Source: an uncultured Hungatella sp.
GTDB lineage: Bacteria; Bacillota; Clostridia; Lachnospirales; Lachnospiraceae
NCBI GenBank assembly: GCA_949879795.1
Contig: CATLBR010000009.1
Span: 45,823-109,822, forward strand
Length of the DNA: 64,000 nt
Direction of reading: 5' to 3'
The position numbers were made by a program, and so were the translations under genes. Below the pieces are notes generated by a model. It did no database searches and was not told the origin of the DNA. It saw only the letters and a list, made by a program, of their open reading frames with translations. Below are positions 48,339 to 57,801 of this stretch, piece by piece (position 1 is the stretch's first letter; every line of letters starts with the position of its first letter).

Positions 48339-49552
48339 GTTTCATGTTCTCCTTTTTCCATCTGTTCCCGGAATGGTTTCCGTATTTTTTTCCTTGTTAT
48401 CTCCACAAGTCCCAGCTTGGTCATGTCGACAACCGTAGTCTTTATAGGATCTTTTTTGCACCAGTCTGTCAGGACGGACATCAGTTTCTCCCGGTCTTCG
48501 TGGGTATCCATATCGATAAAATCCACGATGATCATACCTGAAAGATTGCGCAGCCGCAGCTGGCGGGAGATCTCAACCGCCGCCTCCAGGTTGATCTTTA
48601 GGATGGTCTCTCTGAAATCTTTTTTTCCGGTATATTTTCCGGAATTTACATCGATAACCGTCATGGCCTCCGTGGGTTCGATGACAAGATAGCCGCCGGA
48701 TTTCAGCCAGACTTTTTTTTGAAGAGCTTCAGACACTGCCTTTTCCAGAGAATACAGTTTTTTCAGCGGAAGCAGGGAATCCTGATAAAGTCTGACAGCA
48801 TCGCTGTTTTCCGGCTGGTATTTATCCAGATATGTCTGTATCTGAAGAAAGATTTCCTGATCGTCAGTGACAATCTCGTCCATGAAACCCTGATAAGTGT
48901 CCCTCAGGCTGGCGATGTAGGAGGGAACCGCGTCGTAGAGGCAGGTGTAGCAGGTTCGATGAGGGGCCTCCGACAGAAGTCTGTAGTATTGTGATTTCAG
49001 CTCCCGAAGTTCCTTTAAAATATCTTCTTCCGAGGCTGTTATGGCATTAGTGCGGACTATAATTCCGAATTCGGAATCTTTTTCCTCTTCCAGGACCTTT
49101 TTCAGATAAGCCTTCCATTCTCCGTCCGCAATTTTGGAAGAAAAACCGATATGACATTTCCCGGAAGTGACCACACAGTAGCGGCCTGTAAAACTGATAC
49201 AGCCTGTGACTACAGGGTCTTTTGTCTTTACTGCGTCCCTGCTAATCTGAACGATGAGTTCGTCGCCGGGACGCAGCCCGGTGCGCGGATGGTTTTCCAG
49301 AGGCTGATCCGCGAAAAGATGCCTTCGGTTCTCAGTCAGACTGTAGTAGGACATCTGGCCGCCTCCCAGATCGATAAAAGCGGCGTTGATATTTTTGGAG
49401 ATGTTTTTGACTTTTCCGATATAGATTTTTCCCAGAAGGAAACCCGTCTCGTTTTCCAGATTCAACTGCGTGACACGGCCGTCGCTGACAGCTGCGGTCA
49501 ATATTCCGTTGTCCATATTTGTTATGACAATCTTATTCAATGTCTTCACCAA
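48335..49552 (-). CDS. Ribonuclease E/G family protein
   Basis: S1-like N-terminus (LGKIYIGKVKNISKNINAAFIDLGGGQMSYY), KSGGYLVIEPTEAMTVIDVNSGKYTG, MIIVDFIDMD; exact start uncertain (49552 TTG, 49549 GTG or 49516 ATG). Confidence 0.93.
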   Translation of the reverse strand: MVKTLNKIVITNMDNGILTAAVSDGRVTQLNLENETGFLLGKIYIGKVKNISKNINAAFIDLGGGQMSYYSLTENRRHLFADQPLENHPRTGLRPGDELIVQISRDAVKTKDPVVTGCISFTGRYCVVTSGKCHIGFSSKIADGEWKAYLKKVLEEEKDSEFGIIVRTNAITASEEDILKELRELKSQYYRLLSEAPHRTCYTCLYDAVPSYIASLRDTYQGFMDEIVTDDQEIFLQIQTYLDKYQPENSDAVRLYQDSLLPLKKLYSLEKAVSEALQKKVWLKSGGYLVIEPTEAMTVIDVNSGKYTGKKDFRETILKINLEAAVEISRQLRLRNLSGMIIVDFIDMDTHEDREKLMSVLTDWCKKDPIKTTVVDMTKLGLVEITRKKIRKPFREQMEKGEHET

Positions 49553-50234
49553 ATTCCTCCAGAGGAATCAGCCGTCCACTGTCGTCCCGACCGTAAACTT
49601 CTTCCCTCTGTATCTGAAAAGCAAAGCGGGGATACTCCCACTGTCTGCTCTTGTAAAATTCTTCCATCACCAGTTCTGGTTTGATGTTGTCTGTGCTGCC
49701 TGTGGATACCTGCATAAAGATCCCGTCTCCCCGTCTCTCCAGACGGTAGACAAGAGGTTTTAAATCCATCTCCTTCTGCCCCCGCTTTGTGGGTTTTACA
49801 ATAAAAATATGCTCCTGTCTGTAAAAACTCTCAAGATTTTCGAAAAACTCTTCCAGGTTTGCAGGGATATAATTTTCCCGGAATTCCAGAGTATAGTCGG
49901 CGGCACTGACGAGAGACATAGCGTTTTTGCTGGCGTCTCCAAGGTGTCGATAACTTAAAATCCGAATTTCCTCCACCATAGCGTTGTTGAGTCGATCCAC
50001 CATAACTTTAGAAGTGTCTGTAGAGAGGACCTCAATGTCCAGATACTCTCCGCTGCTGGTGATTCCCACGCCCAACGGGGCCGCAAAGGACATGATCTGA
50101 TGAGGGCTAAAGCCTTCACTGTAGCGTATATTTACCTCTGCCCTGCGCATGACTTTCTGGAAATACCGCATAATGTCCAGATGACCGATAAATTTCATGG
50201 AGCCCTGCTTACTGAACTTAATTCTTATTTTCAT
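49533..50234 (-). CDS. TIGR03936-type radical-SAM-associated protein
   Basis: MKIRIKFSKQGSMKFIGHLDIMRYFQKVMRRAEVNIRYSEGFSPHQIMSFAAPLGVG; adjacent to B12-binding radical SAM gene. Confidence 0.9.
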   Translation of the reverse strand: MKIRIKFSKQGSMKFIGHLDIMRYFQKVMRRAEVNIRYSEGFSPHQIMSFAAPLGVGITSSGEYLDIEVLSTDTSKVMVDRLNNAMVEEIRILSYRHLGDASKNAMSLVSAADYTLEFRENYIPANLEEFFENLESFYRQEHIFIVKPTKRGQKEMDLKPLVYRLERRGDGIFMQVSTGSTDNIKPELVMEEFYKSRQWEYPRFAFQIQREEVYGRDDSGRLIPLEEFGEDIE

Positions 50235-52086
50235 AGCAGACACCCCCTCCAAATTGTCTGGCTCCGCAGCCGGAGCACTTCTGGCGGCAGTTGGGAGTCA
50301 CCTTCTGCCCCAGCGCCAGCAGCCACTCTCTTTTTAAGAATTCCTTTGAAACTCCTGCGTCGATGAAATCCCAGGGAAAAATCTCATCCAGACTTCTCTC
50401 TCTCACCGTATAAAAATCAGGATCTATTCCGCACTTTTCAAACGCTTTCAGCCAACGGCTGTTGTCAAAATATTCGGACCAGGAATCAAACAGAGCGCCG
50501 TTTCTGTAGGCAGCCTCGATCACGGCTCCCACCTTTCTGTCTCCCCGGGCCAGCACCCCTTCCAGCACCGTGACGTCGGCTTCATGCCAGTTGTACTTGA
50601 GACTTTTGGAATTTTTCATCTCTTTAAACTTGTTCTTTACAATGTAGGCCCGCTCCAGAAACTCCTCCTTGGTGCACATCCTGGCCCATTGGAATGGGGT
50701 GAAAGGCTTAGGCACAAAGAAGGAAGAACTGGCCACAATCTGCGCTTTCCCATGGCGCTGTTCTTTTGGAACCGTGTCATAGTATGTTTCCGCGATTTTT
50801 TCAGAGAGCAGCGCGATACCTTCCATATCTTCTTGCTGCTCGGTGGGAAGACCAAGCATGAAGTATAGCTTTACACGGTTCCAACCACCCTTGAACGCTT
50901 CGGCGGCCCCCTGAAGAATCACTTCCTCGGTGAGCCCTTTGTTGATCACATCCCGCAGTCTCTGGGAGCCGGCTTCCGGAGCGAAAGTCAGGCTGCTTTT
51001 TTTAACATCTTGAATTTTGCTCATCACATCCAGAGAGAATGCATCGATCCGCAGGGAGGGAAGGGAGATATTGACTTTCCGCAGGCTGCACTGTTCGATG
51101 AGAAAATCTACCAGTTCAGGAAGATGGGTATAGTCGCTGGAACTGAGAGAACTTAAGGAAATCTCCTCGTGTCCCGTGGTCTCCAGCATCTGCTTGGCAT
51201 AGCTCTTTAAACAGTCCAGCCCCCTCTCCCGGAGAGGACGGTAAACATTGCCCGCCTGACAGAACCGGCAGCCCCGGATGCAGCCTCTCTGTATTTCCAG
51301 AACCACTCTGTCCTGTGTAACCTTTTGAAAAGGGACGAGAGGTTTCTCGATATAGGGTGCGTGATCCATGTTCATGACCAGCTCTTTTGTAACCTTTTCA
51401 CTGGCATTGATATTATTGGGTTTAAAACCTCTGACGGTACCGTCTTTGTTATAGGTTACATCGTAAAATGAAGGGACATAAATCCCCGGAATTCTGGCAG
51501 CCATCTCAAAGAATTTATGGCGGTTTCCCCCTTGCTTTTTATTTTCCAAGTAGGCATCCAACAATCGGTCGTAGACAGTCTCCCCTTCTCCGATGTAAAA
51601 GAGATCAAAAAAATCTGCCAGCGGCTCAGGGTTGTAAGCACAGGGACCGCCGCCGATGACGATAGGATACTCATCCCCTCTGTCTCTGCTGTGGATGGGA
51701 ATCTGGCTCAAATCAAGAATCTGCAGGATATTGGTATAGCACATCTCATACTGAAGAGTGATTCCCAGGAAATCAAAATTTTTTATCGGCTCCTGGGATT
51801 CGAGGGCAAAAAGAGGAATTTTGTTCTCTCTCAGGATCTTGTCCAAATCTGTCCAGGGAGAATAGACTCTCTCACAGTAGGTATCTTCCCTGCGGTTGAA
51901 CATGTCGTAAAGGATCTGGATTCCTAAGTGGGACATGCCGATCTCATACACGTCCGGAAAGCACATGGCAAAACGGATGGCCACATCTTTCGGGTCCTTG
52001 ACGCACATATTCACCTCGCCGCCGATGTAGCGGGCGGGCTGCTGGATACTTAGTAAAATTTCATCAGGTAAGGCTAGTTTTCTCAT
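50218..52086 (-). CDS. TIGR03960-type B12-binding domain radical SAM protein
   Basis: MCFPDVYEIGMSHLGIQILY, EIQRGCIRGCRFCQAGNVYRPLRER, LPTEQQEDMEGI, C-terminal CRQKCSGCGARQFGGGVC. Confidence 0.94.
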   Translation of the reverse strand: MRKLALPDEILLSIQQPARYIGGEVNMCVKDPKDVAIRFAMCFPDVYEIGMSHLGIQILYDMFNRREDTYCERVYSPWTDLDKILRENKIPLFALESQEPIKNFDFLGITLQYEMCYTNILQILDLSQIPIHSRDRGDEYPIVIGGGPCAYNPEPLADFFDLFYIGEGETVYDRLLDAYLENKKQGGNRHKFFEMAARIPGIYVPSFYDVTYNKDGTVRGFKPNNINASEKVTKELVMNMDHAPYIEKPLVPFQKVTQDRVVLEIQRGCIRGCRFCQAGNVYRPLRERGLDCLKSYAKQMLETTGHEEISLSSLSSSDYTHLPELVDFLIEQCSLRKVNISLPSLRIDAFSLDVMSKIQDVKKSSLTFAPEAGSQRLRDVINKGLTEEVILQGAAEAFKGGWNRVKLYFMLGLPTEQQEDMEGIALLSEKIAETYYDTVPKEQRHGKAQIVASSSFFVPKPFTPFQWARMCTKEEFLERAYIVKNKFKEMKNSKSLKYNWHEADVTVLEGVLARGDRKVGAVIEAAYRNGALFDSWSEYFDNSRWLKAFEKCGIDPDFYTVRERSLDEIFPWDFIDAGVSKEFLKREWLLALGQKVTPNCRQKCSGCGARQFGGGVCYENKN

Positions 52087-52388
52087 GGTTTTTCCTTGTT
52101 TTTTGTTTATATTGCATAAATTTTAAGCTGTTTTTGTGGTGCGGAAAATCGGTTGATTTTGAGAAATCTGCTGCAAATAAGGTCCCTACCAGGTCGGCGA
52201 ATCAGGCCTTTTTTGAGCCGAAAATCGGGTGATTTTCAAAATCTTCAACAATTTTATTTTCACGTACATTCTACCACATACGAAGCTATTCTACCACAGT
52301 TTCCTATAAAACAGCAACAACTACTTACATGGCAGGGAAAAATCTTAAGAATCGCCAGTAATTCCTTTCTTCTCAAATCAATCCCACT

Positions 52389-52787
52389 TTATTGAAACAG
52401 ACTTGACGAGTCAAATGATACGGTATTTCCGCTGTCGCCAATGTCTCTGGAAGCACTCCAATGAAAGGAGCTCTGGAAAGTCCGCTTAAATAGGCTTCTC
52501 TTCCCAGAAGTTTACTGGCCTTCTCTGCGAAAATCCGTCTCTTATGATAAATCTTATAGACAGACTTCCCCAACTTGAAACGGATGCGGGTCAATCTGGA
52601 TCTGATCAGAAATAATCCTGTTTATCTCCGCATAGGCGGCCTTGCCGCTCATACCGGCAGCGCCGCCTTTCAAAATCCGATAAGTCAGGTTGACTCTTCT
52701 GGTTCCTATGACCTTGCATTTTTCCCACTGATTAAGTTCCACCGTATATCCAGACTGTCCGCCTGGCAGTTTCTGCCTTCCTGGCAT
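52389..52787 (-). pseudogene. Decayed small ORF(s), possible mobile-element accessory remnant
   Basis: minus-strand frames show MPGRQKLPGG...NLTYRILKGGAAGMSGKAAYAEINRIISD then KIYHKRRIFAEKASKLLGREAYLSGLSRAPF, with plausible continuation HWSASRDIGDSGNTVSFDSSSLFQ* in another frame. Confidence 0.4.
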
Positions 52788-52868
52788 AATACATCAAAAC
52801 CAGGTTATAAACATGCCAGGACACAAGTATCAACGGGAAAATACAGCTGGCGGCTCCGATGCCTGAGC

Positions 52869-54308
52869 TTAAAACCCCACCACCTGCCCGTCCGCCGCTT
52901 TTATGGACACCAGCAGATTACGCTTTTTGGCATACTCCTGCAGGGGACTGCCATTTTCCGGTTTATCCCAGTTCTGGTCCGTGATCACCACGTCTCCATA
53001 AAAGCTCCACACCGGCTCCAGCCGTCCCCGGTCAGTGGTGTTTCCACGGTCAACCTCATAGGTCAGGAGGTATTCCAGCCTGACCTCCGACACCAGTATA
53101 TAAGTGCGGGGTTCAGGGGATACGGGGAGCAGCGTGGAAGGCCGGATACTTTCGGTCTCCCACTCCAACGTTGCGCTGTCCGCGGCCTGAAGCTGGCTTT
53201 TATCCCCGGCTTTAGCCTTAGTCTTGCCGCTGTCCGCCTCCTGGATCTGGCTCACCTCATCCGCATCAGGAATCCCCGGCTTACTCTGCTCAAAATATGT
53301 CTTGGCGTACTGTTCAAAAATCTCAGTGACGGCTGAGAACGGCAGCAAAAAGCCTTCCTCCTCCTGCTCCTTCACCACGGTTTCCCGGTTGATATCCTTG
53401 AGTTCCACCAGCTCTCCGTCCTGGGCGTAGACGAATTCCACATACTGGCTCAGAGCCGGGGCCATCCCCCAGGCCGCCCCGCCGCCGGAGGGTTCCGGTA
53501 TCCCGTCCACATTCCGGCAGTAGCTCAGTTTTAAACCATACCGGCCGTCCGGGACCCACTTGTAATCCGTGGATCTGGACAAAGCCCGCCACTGGCTGCT
53601 CCTCAGCTCAAAATGCTCCAGGCCCAGGCCGGTCAGGATTTTCTCCGCCTTTTTCTGCATTTCCCCCTCAATCTGTTCCCGCTCCTGCGCGCTGAGTGTC
53701 ATATCCGAGAGGTCCGTGGCATCAAAGCTGTCCCCGCTGCCGTGAGAGAGCTGACGCTGGTTCAGCCAGATGAGCGGCGTCTCGCCGCCGGACCCCTTGC
53801 TGAAGGACACGAAGTACCGGTCGTCCTCTGATGTACAGCTGTTGAGGTCCGTGTTCTTCTCCGGCGGATATTCGTTCTCATTCCACTGGATTCCCTCTGC
53901 CTCGGACACCACTTCCTTAAACCGGGCGAAATCCTCCTCCGTATAGGGCCTTTCCCGCTCCACCCGCAGCACGGGCGCGGCGTACACCTCCGGCACCTTC
54001 ACCGCAGCGTCGGCCTCCAGCCTCATGGTTTCACCGATCAGCTTCATCTCGTAGAGGGCTGGCGCTTCCGTCTGCTCCGACAGGCGTCTCTCCGGTTTCT
54101 CCTCGTCTGCTCCCTTTGTCTCTTCCCCGGCGTCGGATATCTCTTTGCCGCCCCGGGGCTGTTCCGCCTGAGATGTGCGCTCTGCGATCACCGGTTCCCC
54201 CTGCTGCGAAGAACAGCCTGTCTGCGCTGCCAAAATAGCGGCGGCACACAAAGCCAGTCCTGCCGGGAGGCAGAGACGCCTCCAGTTTCCACGATTCTTC
54301 TTGTCCAT
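52869..54308 (-). CDS. Putative lipoprotein of two-component-system module (DUF6034-like)
   Basis: MDKKNRGNWRRLCLPAGLALCAAAILAAQTGCSS lipobox; immediately downstream of HK gene; family name from memory. Confidence 0.65.
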   Translation of the reverse strand: MDKKNRGNWRRLCLPAGLALCAAAILAAQTGCSSQQGEPVIAERTSQAEQPRGGKEISDAGEETKGADEEKPERRLSEQTEAPALYEMKLIGETMRLEADAAVKVPEVYAAPVLRVERERPYTEEDFARFKEVVSEAEGIQWNENEYPPEKNTDLNSCTSEDDRYFVSFSKGSGGETPLIWLNQRQLSHGSGDSFDATDLSDMTLSAQEREQIEGEMQKKAEKILTGLGLEHFELRSSQWRALSRSTDYKWVPDGRYGLKLSYCRNVDGIPEPSGGGAAWGMAPALSQYVEFVYAQDGELVELKDINRETVVKEQEEEGFLLPFSAVTEIFEQYAKTYFEQSKPGIPDADEVSQIQEADSGKTKAKAGDKSQLQAADSATLEWETESIRPSTLLPVSPEPRTYILVSEVRLEYLLTYEVDRGNTTDRGRLEPVWSFYGDVVITDQNWDKPENGSPLQEYAKKRNLLVSIKAADGQVVGF

Positions 54309-54463
54309 CTTGTCATAGCTCCTTTCCCGGGAACCACTTCCTGCCCGGTTCCCTCTCCTGATAACCCCATGATAACAGATATGGTTCCCAAAGAAATCAC
54401 CGGAATGTAAAATAGTTGTAAAAACCGCATCTCTTCTGTTTTCCTGCGCTCCCATTCCCTCTT

Positions 54464-55804
54464 CTAAGGAAATGTTACCGACACCCGCGTCCCCTCCCCC
54501 GCCTTGCTCTCGATCTCCATGGTTCCCCCGTGAAGCTGCACGATGCGCTGTCCCAGAGCCAGCCCCAGGCCGGAGCCGCCCTCGCTGCGGCTGCGGGACT
54601 TATCCGCCATGTAAAATGCCTCCGTCACATGAGGCAGGTCCTTCTCCGGAATTCCGCAGCCCTTGTCCTCCACCGTCACTGTCCGCCCGCGGGCGCTTAC
54701 AAGCACCTCCCTGCCCGGGTCGGAGGCCTTACAGCCGTTGTGAACCAGATTGACAAACAGGCTGCACAGCAGTTCCCGGTCACCCAGAATCCGCATGTCC
54801 TCCGGAAGTTCCACCAGCAGAGTCACGTCCCTGGCGGCAGGCAGCGCCCTCGCCTCCTCCCGCACCTGCTCCAGCAGGTCTCTCAGGGACAGCTCTTCCC
54901 TCCGGATGGCCTCGTTCTCATACATTCCCACCAGCGCCAGCAGCTTGGCGCTCATCTGCTCCATGCGCACGCCTGCGCTGTGGATATTTTGCAGCGCCTG
55001 CTTCTTCTGCCGCTCCGAAAGGCGCACGCTTAACAGGCTTTCCGAGTATCCCATGATGGAGGTCACCGGCGTTTTCATCTCATGGGCCAGAGCGCCTAAG
55101 AGCAGCTCCAGGTTCTCCACCTGCTCCTCCACCTGCTCCGACATACGGTTAAACGCCTCCCCCACCTGGGCAATCTCGTCCCGTCCCCGCACCTTGACCT
55201 TGCTGCCCAGTTCCCCGCAGCTGATGGCGGCGGCCGCCTGGCGCAGCTCCTCCAGGGACTTTAAGGCCCGTCCAAGGCACAGGGCGAAGATCACGGCCGC
55301 TGTCAGGGAAACGCCGCCGAACACGGTCAAATACAGCCCCGCCTGCCGCTCCAACAGCTCCCAGGAATCCGAGATGTCCCGGGCCGCCAGCACCTCGAAG
55401 CCGTCCGGGTATTCCAGGGCCCTGCGCAGCAGCAGGATGTGCTTTTTGCCCAGCTCCTGAACCATGTACTCGCCCTTCAGGCCGCTTAGATTTATGATCT
55501 CGTAATCGGTCTGATTGGCGATGCACACGCCGTCCTTGATCAGCGCGTAACCGCTCTGGTAACAGCGGCCGAACTGATACTTCAAATATGCCTCCCGGGC
55601 GATCTCGCCCATGTTCTCAAAATCCTCCCGGGTTCCCACCTGCCGGAAGGCCCGACCTGCGATCCGCAGCTTTTCCCGCTCGCTCTCCACCTGCACCGAC
55701 AGGCTGTACTCCTTAAGGCGTGCGATGGAAAATGCCGCGCAGGCGCCCATGGAGAACGCCAGGATGAAAAATACCAGCAGCACCAGTTTCGTCTTCAGTT
55801 TCAT
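54464..55804 (-). CDS. Sensor histidine kinase (HAMP/HisKA/HATPase)
   Basis: two TMs, HAMP, H-box LGALAHEMKTPVTSIMGYSESLL, N-box FVNLVHNGCKAS, G-boxes KGCGIPEKDLPHV, GGSGLGLAL. Confidence 0.95.
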   Translation of the reverse strand: MKLKTKLVLLVFFILAFSMGACAAFSIARLKEYSLSVQVESEREKLRIAGRAFRQVGTREDFENMGEIAREAYLKYQFGRCYQSGYALIKDGVCIANQTDYEIINLSGLKGEYMVQELGKKHILLLRRALEYPDGFEVLAARDISDSWELLERQAGLYLTVFGGVSLTAAVIFALCLGRALKSLEELRQAAAAISCGELGSKVKVRGRDEIAQVGEAFNRMSEQVEEQVENLELLLGALAHEMKTPVTSIMGYSESLLSVRLSERQKKQALQNIHSAGVRMEQMSAKLLALVGMYENEAIRREELSLRDLLEQVREEARALPAARDVTLLVELPEDMRILGDRELLCSLFVNLVHNGCKASDPGREVLVSARGRTVTVEDKGCGIPEKDLPHVTEAFYMADKSRSRSEGGSGLGLALGQRIVQLHGGTMEIESKAGEGTRVSVTFP

Positions 55805-56475
55805 AGGCCGTCGTCCTCAAACATATATCCCGCCTTGGGGATCGTCTTGATCGCCCCGGCGCTTTTCAGTTTCTTGCGCAGCTTGGCCACATGGACATCC
55901 ACGGTCCTGGTCTCCCCGTAGAAATCGCTGCCCCAGACCAGATCCAGCAGCCGGTCCCTGCCCAGCACCACGTTCCGGTTTTTCAGGAACACGGTCAGCA
56001 GGCCGAACTCCATGGGCTTTAGGTCTACCTCGGCTCCCCCTTCCCAGACGCGGTGCATGTTTAAGTCCACCACCAGATCGCCATAACAGAGCTCCGGTTT
56101 CATTTTCCCGGTCCGCTCCAGCACTTTTTCCATGCGGACCAGCAGCTCCAGCACCTCAAAGGGCTTGACAATATAATCCTCCGCCCCCAGCTTCAGCCCT
56201 CGCACCTTGGACGTCACGTCGGCCTTTGCCGTCAGGTAGATCACCGGAATGTGTTTTCCCTGAAACAGCTCCATCAGCGCAAAGCCGTCCATTCCCGGCA
56301 GCATGATATCCACCAGGGCCAGGTCCGCGGCCTCCTGCCCCTGTTCCCGCAGAAGCCCGGCCGCTTCACTGCCGTCATAAACGGCCCTCGTCTCGTAGCC
56401 TGCTGTTTCCAGATTCATGCAGATCAGATCCGAAATGATCCGCTCGTCCTCCACTACCAGTATCCTGTTCTTCAC
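55801..56475 (-). CDS. OmpR/PhoB-type response regulator
   Basis: ILVVEDERIISDLI, LVDIMLPGMDGF, YLTAKAD; winged-helix C-terminus TVDVHVAKLRKKLK; 4-nt overlap with HK gene. Confidence 0.96.
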   Translation of the reverse strand: MKNRILVVEDERIISDLICMNLETAGYETRAVYDGSEAAGLLREQGQEAADLALVDIMLPGMDGFALMELFQGKHIPVIYLTAKADVTSKVRGLKLGAEDYIVKPFEVLELLVRMEKVLERTGKMKPELCYGDLVVDLNMHRVWEGGAEVDLKPMEFGLLTVFLKNRNVVLGRDRLLDLVWGSDFYGETRTVDVHVAKLRKKLKSAGAIKTIPKAGYMFEDDGL

Positions 56476-56624
56476 GCTCGCCCTCCCTGTATGCCCTTTG
56501 ATATCTTAATTCTACCATCAACCGCACCTAAAAATCTTTACCAAAATGTAAAATACAGGCATCCGGCCGACCACGCGATTCGGATGCCCGCATCTCCTGG
56601 GAGATAAATCCCGGGGATCTTTGA

Positions 56625-56746
56625 TTATTCCGCAAATATCACGATCTTCTGCGCAACGCCCTGATCGTCGGACCAGATGAAGCAGGTTCTTCCCTGGCTG
56701 AGACCGTCCAAGGTCACGATGTTCTTCGTCAGGTATTTTAAGACTG
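56625..56746 (-). pseudogene. C-terminal gene fragment
   Basis: open minus-strand frame LKYLTKNIVTLDGLSQGRTCFIWSDDQGVAQKIVIFAE* without start codon; truncated at ~56746. Confidence 0.4.
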
Positions 56747-56816
56747 CCTAATATTTCAACACAAACAGAAAAGGCTGTGAAAAAAGTCCATCCTGCTGTG
56801 TTGAAAACAACGGTTT

Positions 56817-57070
56817 TTATGCGCCTTGCCGTTTCGGTTGCGTGGCAGAAAGGAAATTGATTTCCCCTACGAAGTTGAAAATAATATCTACTTTCTGTAC
56901 CCGCTTCCCGTCCATTTTTTCCGGCGCATGGACTATGATTTTCTTGATAAATTCATTGACGATTGCGGGGGTAAGTTCCTTTATCCCCACATACTTGCGG
57001 ATAATCGCAGCGAAGCCGTCAAAATCGCTTTTGTTCTGCTCATAGGTATCGACTTCCTGCTGGTCTGCTC
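56817..57070 (-). pseudogene. Truncated large serine recombinase, C-terminal (DUF4368-like) fragment
   Basis: manual minus-strand translation ADQQEVDTYEQNKSDFDGFAAIIRKYVGIKELTPAIVNEFIKKIIVHAPEKMDGKRVQKVDIIFNFVGEINFLSATQPKRQGA*, resembling C-termini of Tn5397/Tn4451-type recombinases; no catalytic domain present. Confidence 0.82.
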
Positions 57071-57075
57071 ATCCA

Positions 57076-57759
57076 TCAGGCCTGCTGTCTGTCCCTTTCT
57101 CCCTCTTTAGGTTTATAGTCCTCCAGGCACCCTAAATCAAAATACCCCAGCGCCTCTTCAATCGCGTCAATCTGCTCCTGATTTCTGGAATATTTTTTAA
57201 GCCTCCCTCTCAGGAAATCCGCCTGCTGTTTCAGTGCTTCCACCATCTCTGCCGCTTTTCCTGACCGCTGTGCCTCCAAAAGAAGATCCCCCGGGAGCTT
57301 GCCCGCCAGTTTTCCCATCTTAAGGGGAGTGAACGCAGCCGGAACAGAGTTGGCAGCCCTATCCCCGACAGGTTGGGAACATGTCTCTCCCTGGAAATTG
57401 ACTGCCCGGAAGATGGCCTCCTCAGCGCAGTCCGTGCGCTTCTTTAACAGCGGCATATCCCTTAAGGGAAGGTTGGCCACCAGGGACTGCTTCTTCTCAT
57501 AGCTGAACAGGGATATCAGGTAAATGGACCGGTTAGAAAAGATATTGAGGAACGGGTCCCCCTCCTCATCCGTCATTTTCTTCAGCCGGTCGATCACGGA
57601 CAGCCGGTAATTACTCCTTGGGATGTCCACCACCTGCCCCGCATACCCGGTATCCGGAAACGATTTCTTCAGAAAAGCCAAAGCTGCAAGGTTCCATATC
57701 GTCATAGAAACAAATGGTTCTGTTTCCCGGCCAGAGAAAAATTTCCCCCGGATGCTCAC
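57076..57759 (-). CDS. Hypothetical protein, possibly mobile-element-associated remnant
   Basis: 228-codon open frame adjacent to recombinase fragment; no family recognised; GTG start, possibly truncated. Confidence 0.4.
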   Translation of the reverse strand: MSIRGKFFSGRETEPFVSMTIWNLAALAFLKKSFPDTGYAGQVVDIPRSNYRLSVIDRLKKMTDEEGDPFLNIFSNRSIYLISLFSYEKKQSLVANLPLRDMPLLKKRTDCAEEAIFRAVNFQGETCSQPVGDRAANSVPAAFTPLKMGKLAGKLPGDLLLEAQRSGKAAEMVEALKQQADFLRGRLKKYSRNQEQIDAIEEALGYFDLGCLEDYKPKEGERDRQQA

Positions 57760-57801
57760 AGCTTTTCCGAAGGGAATCTTTAAACGTATGATATAGTAAC
57801 A

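Noticed and set aside
54472-55460. Several overlapping plus-strand ORFs opposite the histidine kinase
   Set aside because: High-GC antisense ORFs with Ser/Arg/Pro-rich translations; kinase boxes are on the minus strand.
56826-57110. Plus-strand ORFs 56826-57110 and 56842-57045
   Set aside because: The minus strand of the same region encodes a serine recombinase C-terminus, so these are antisense artefacts.
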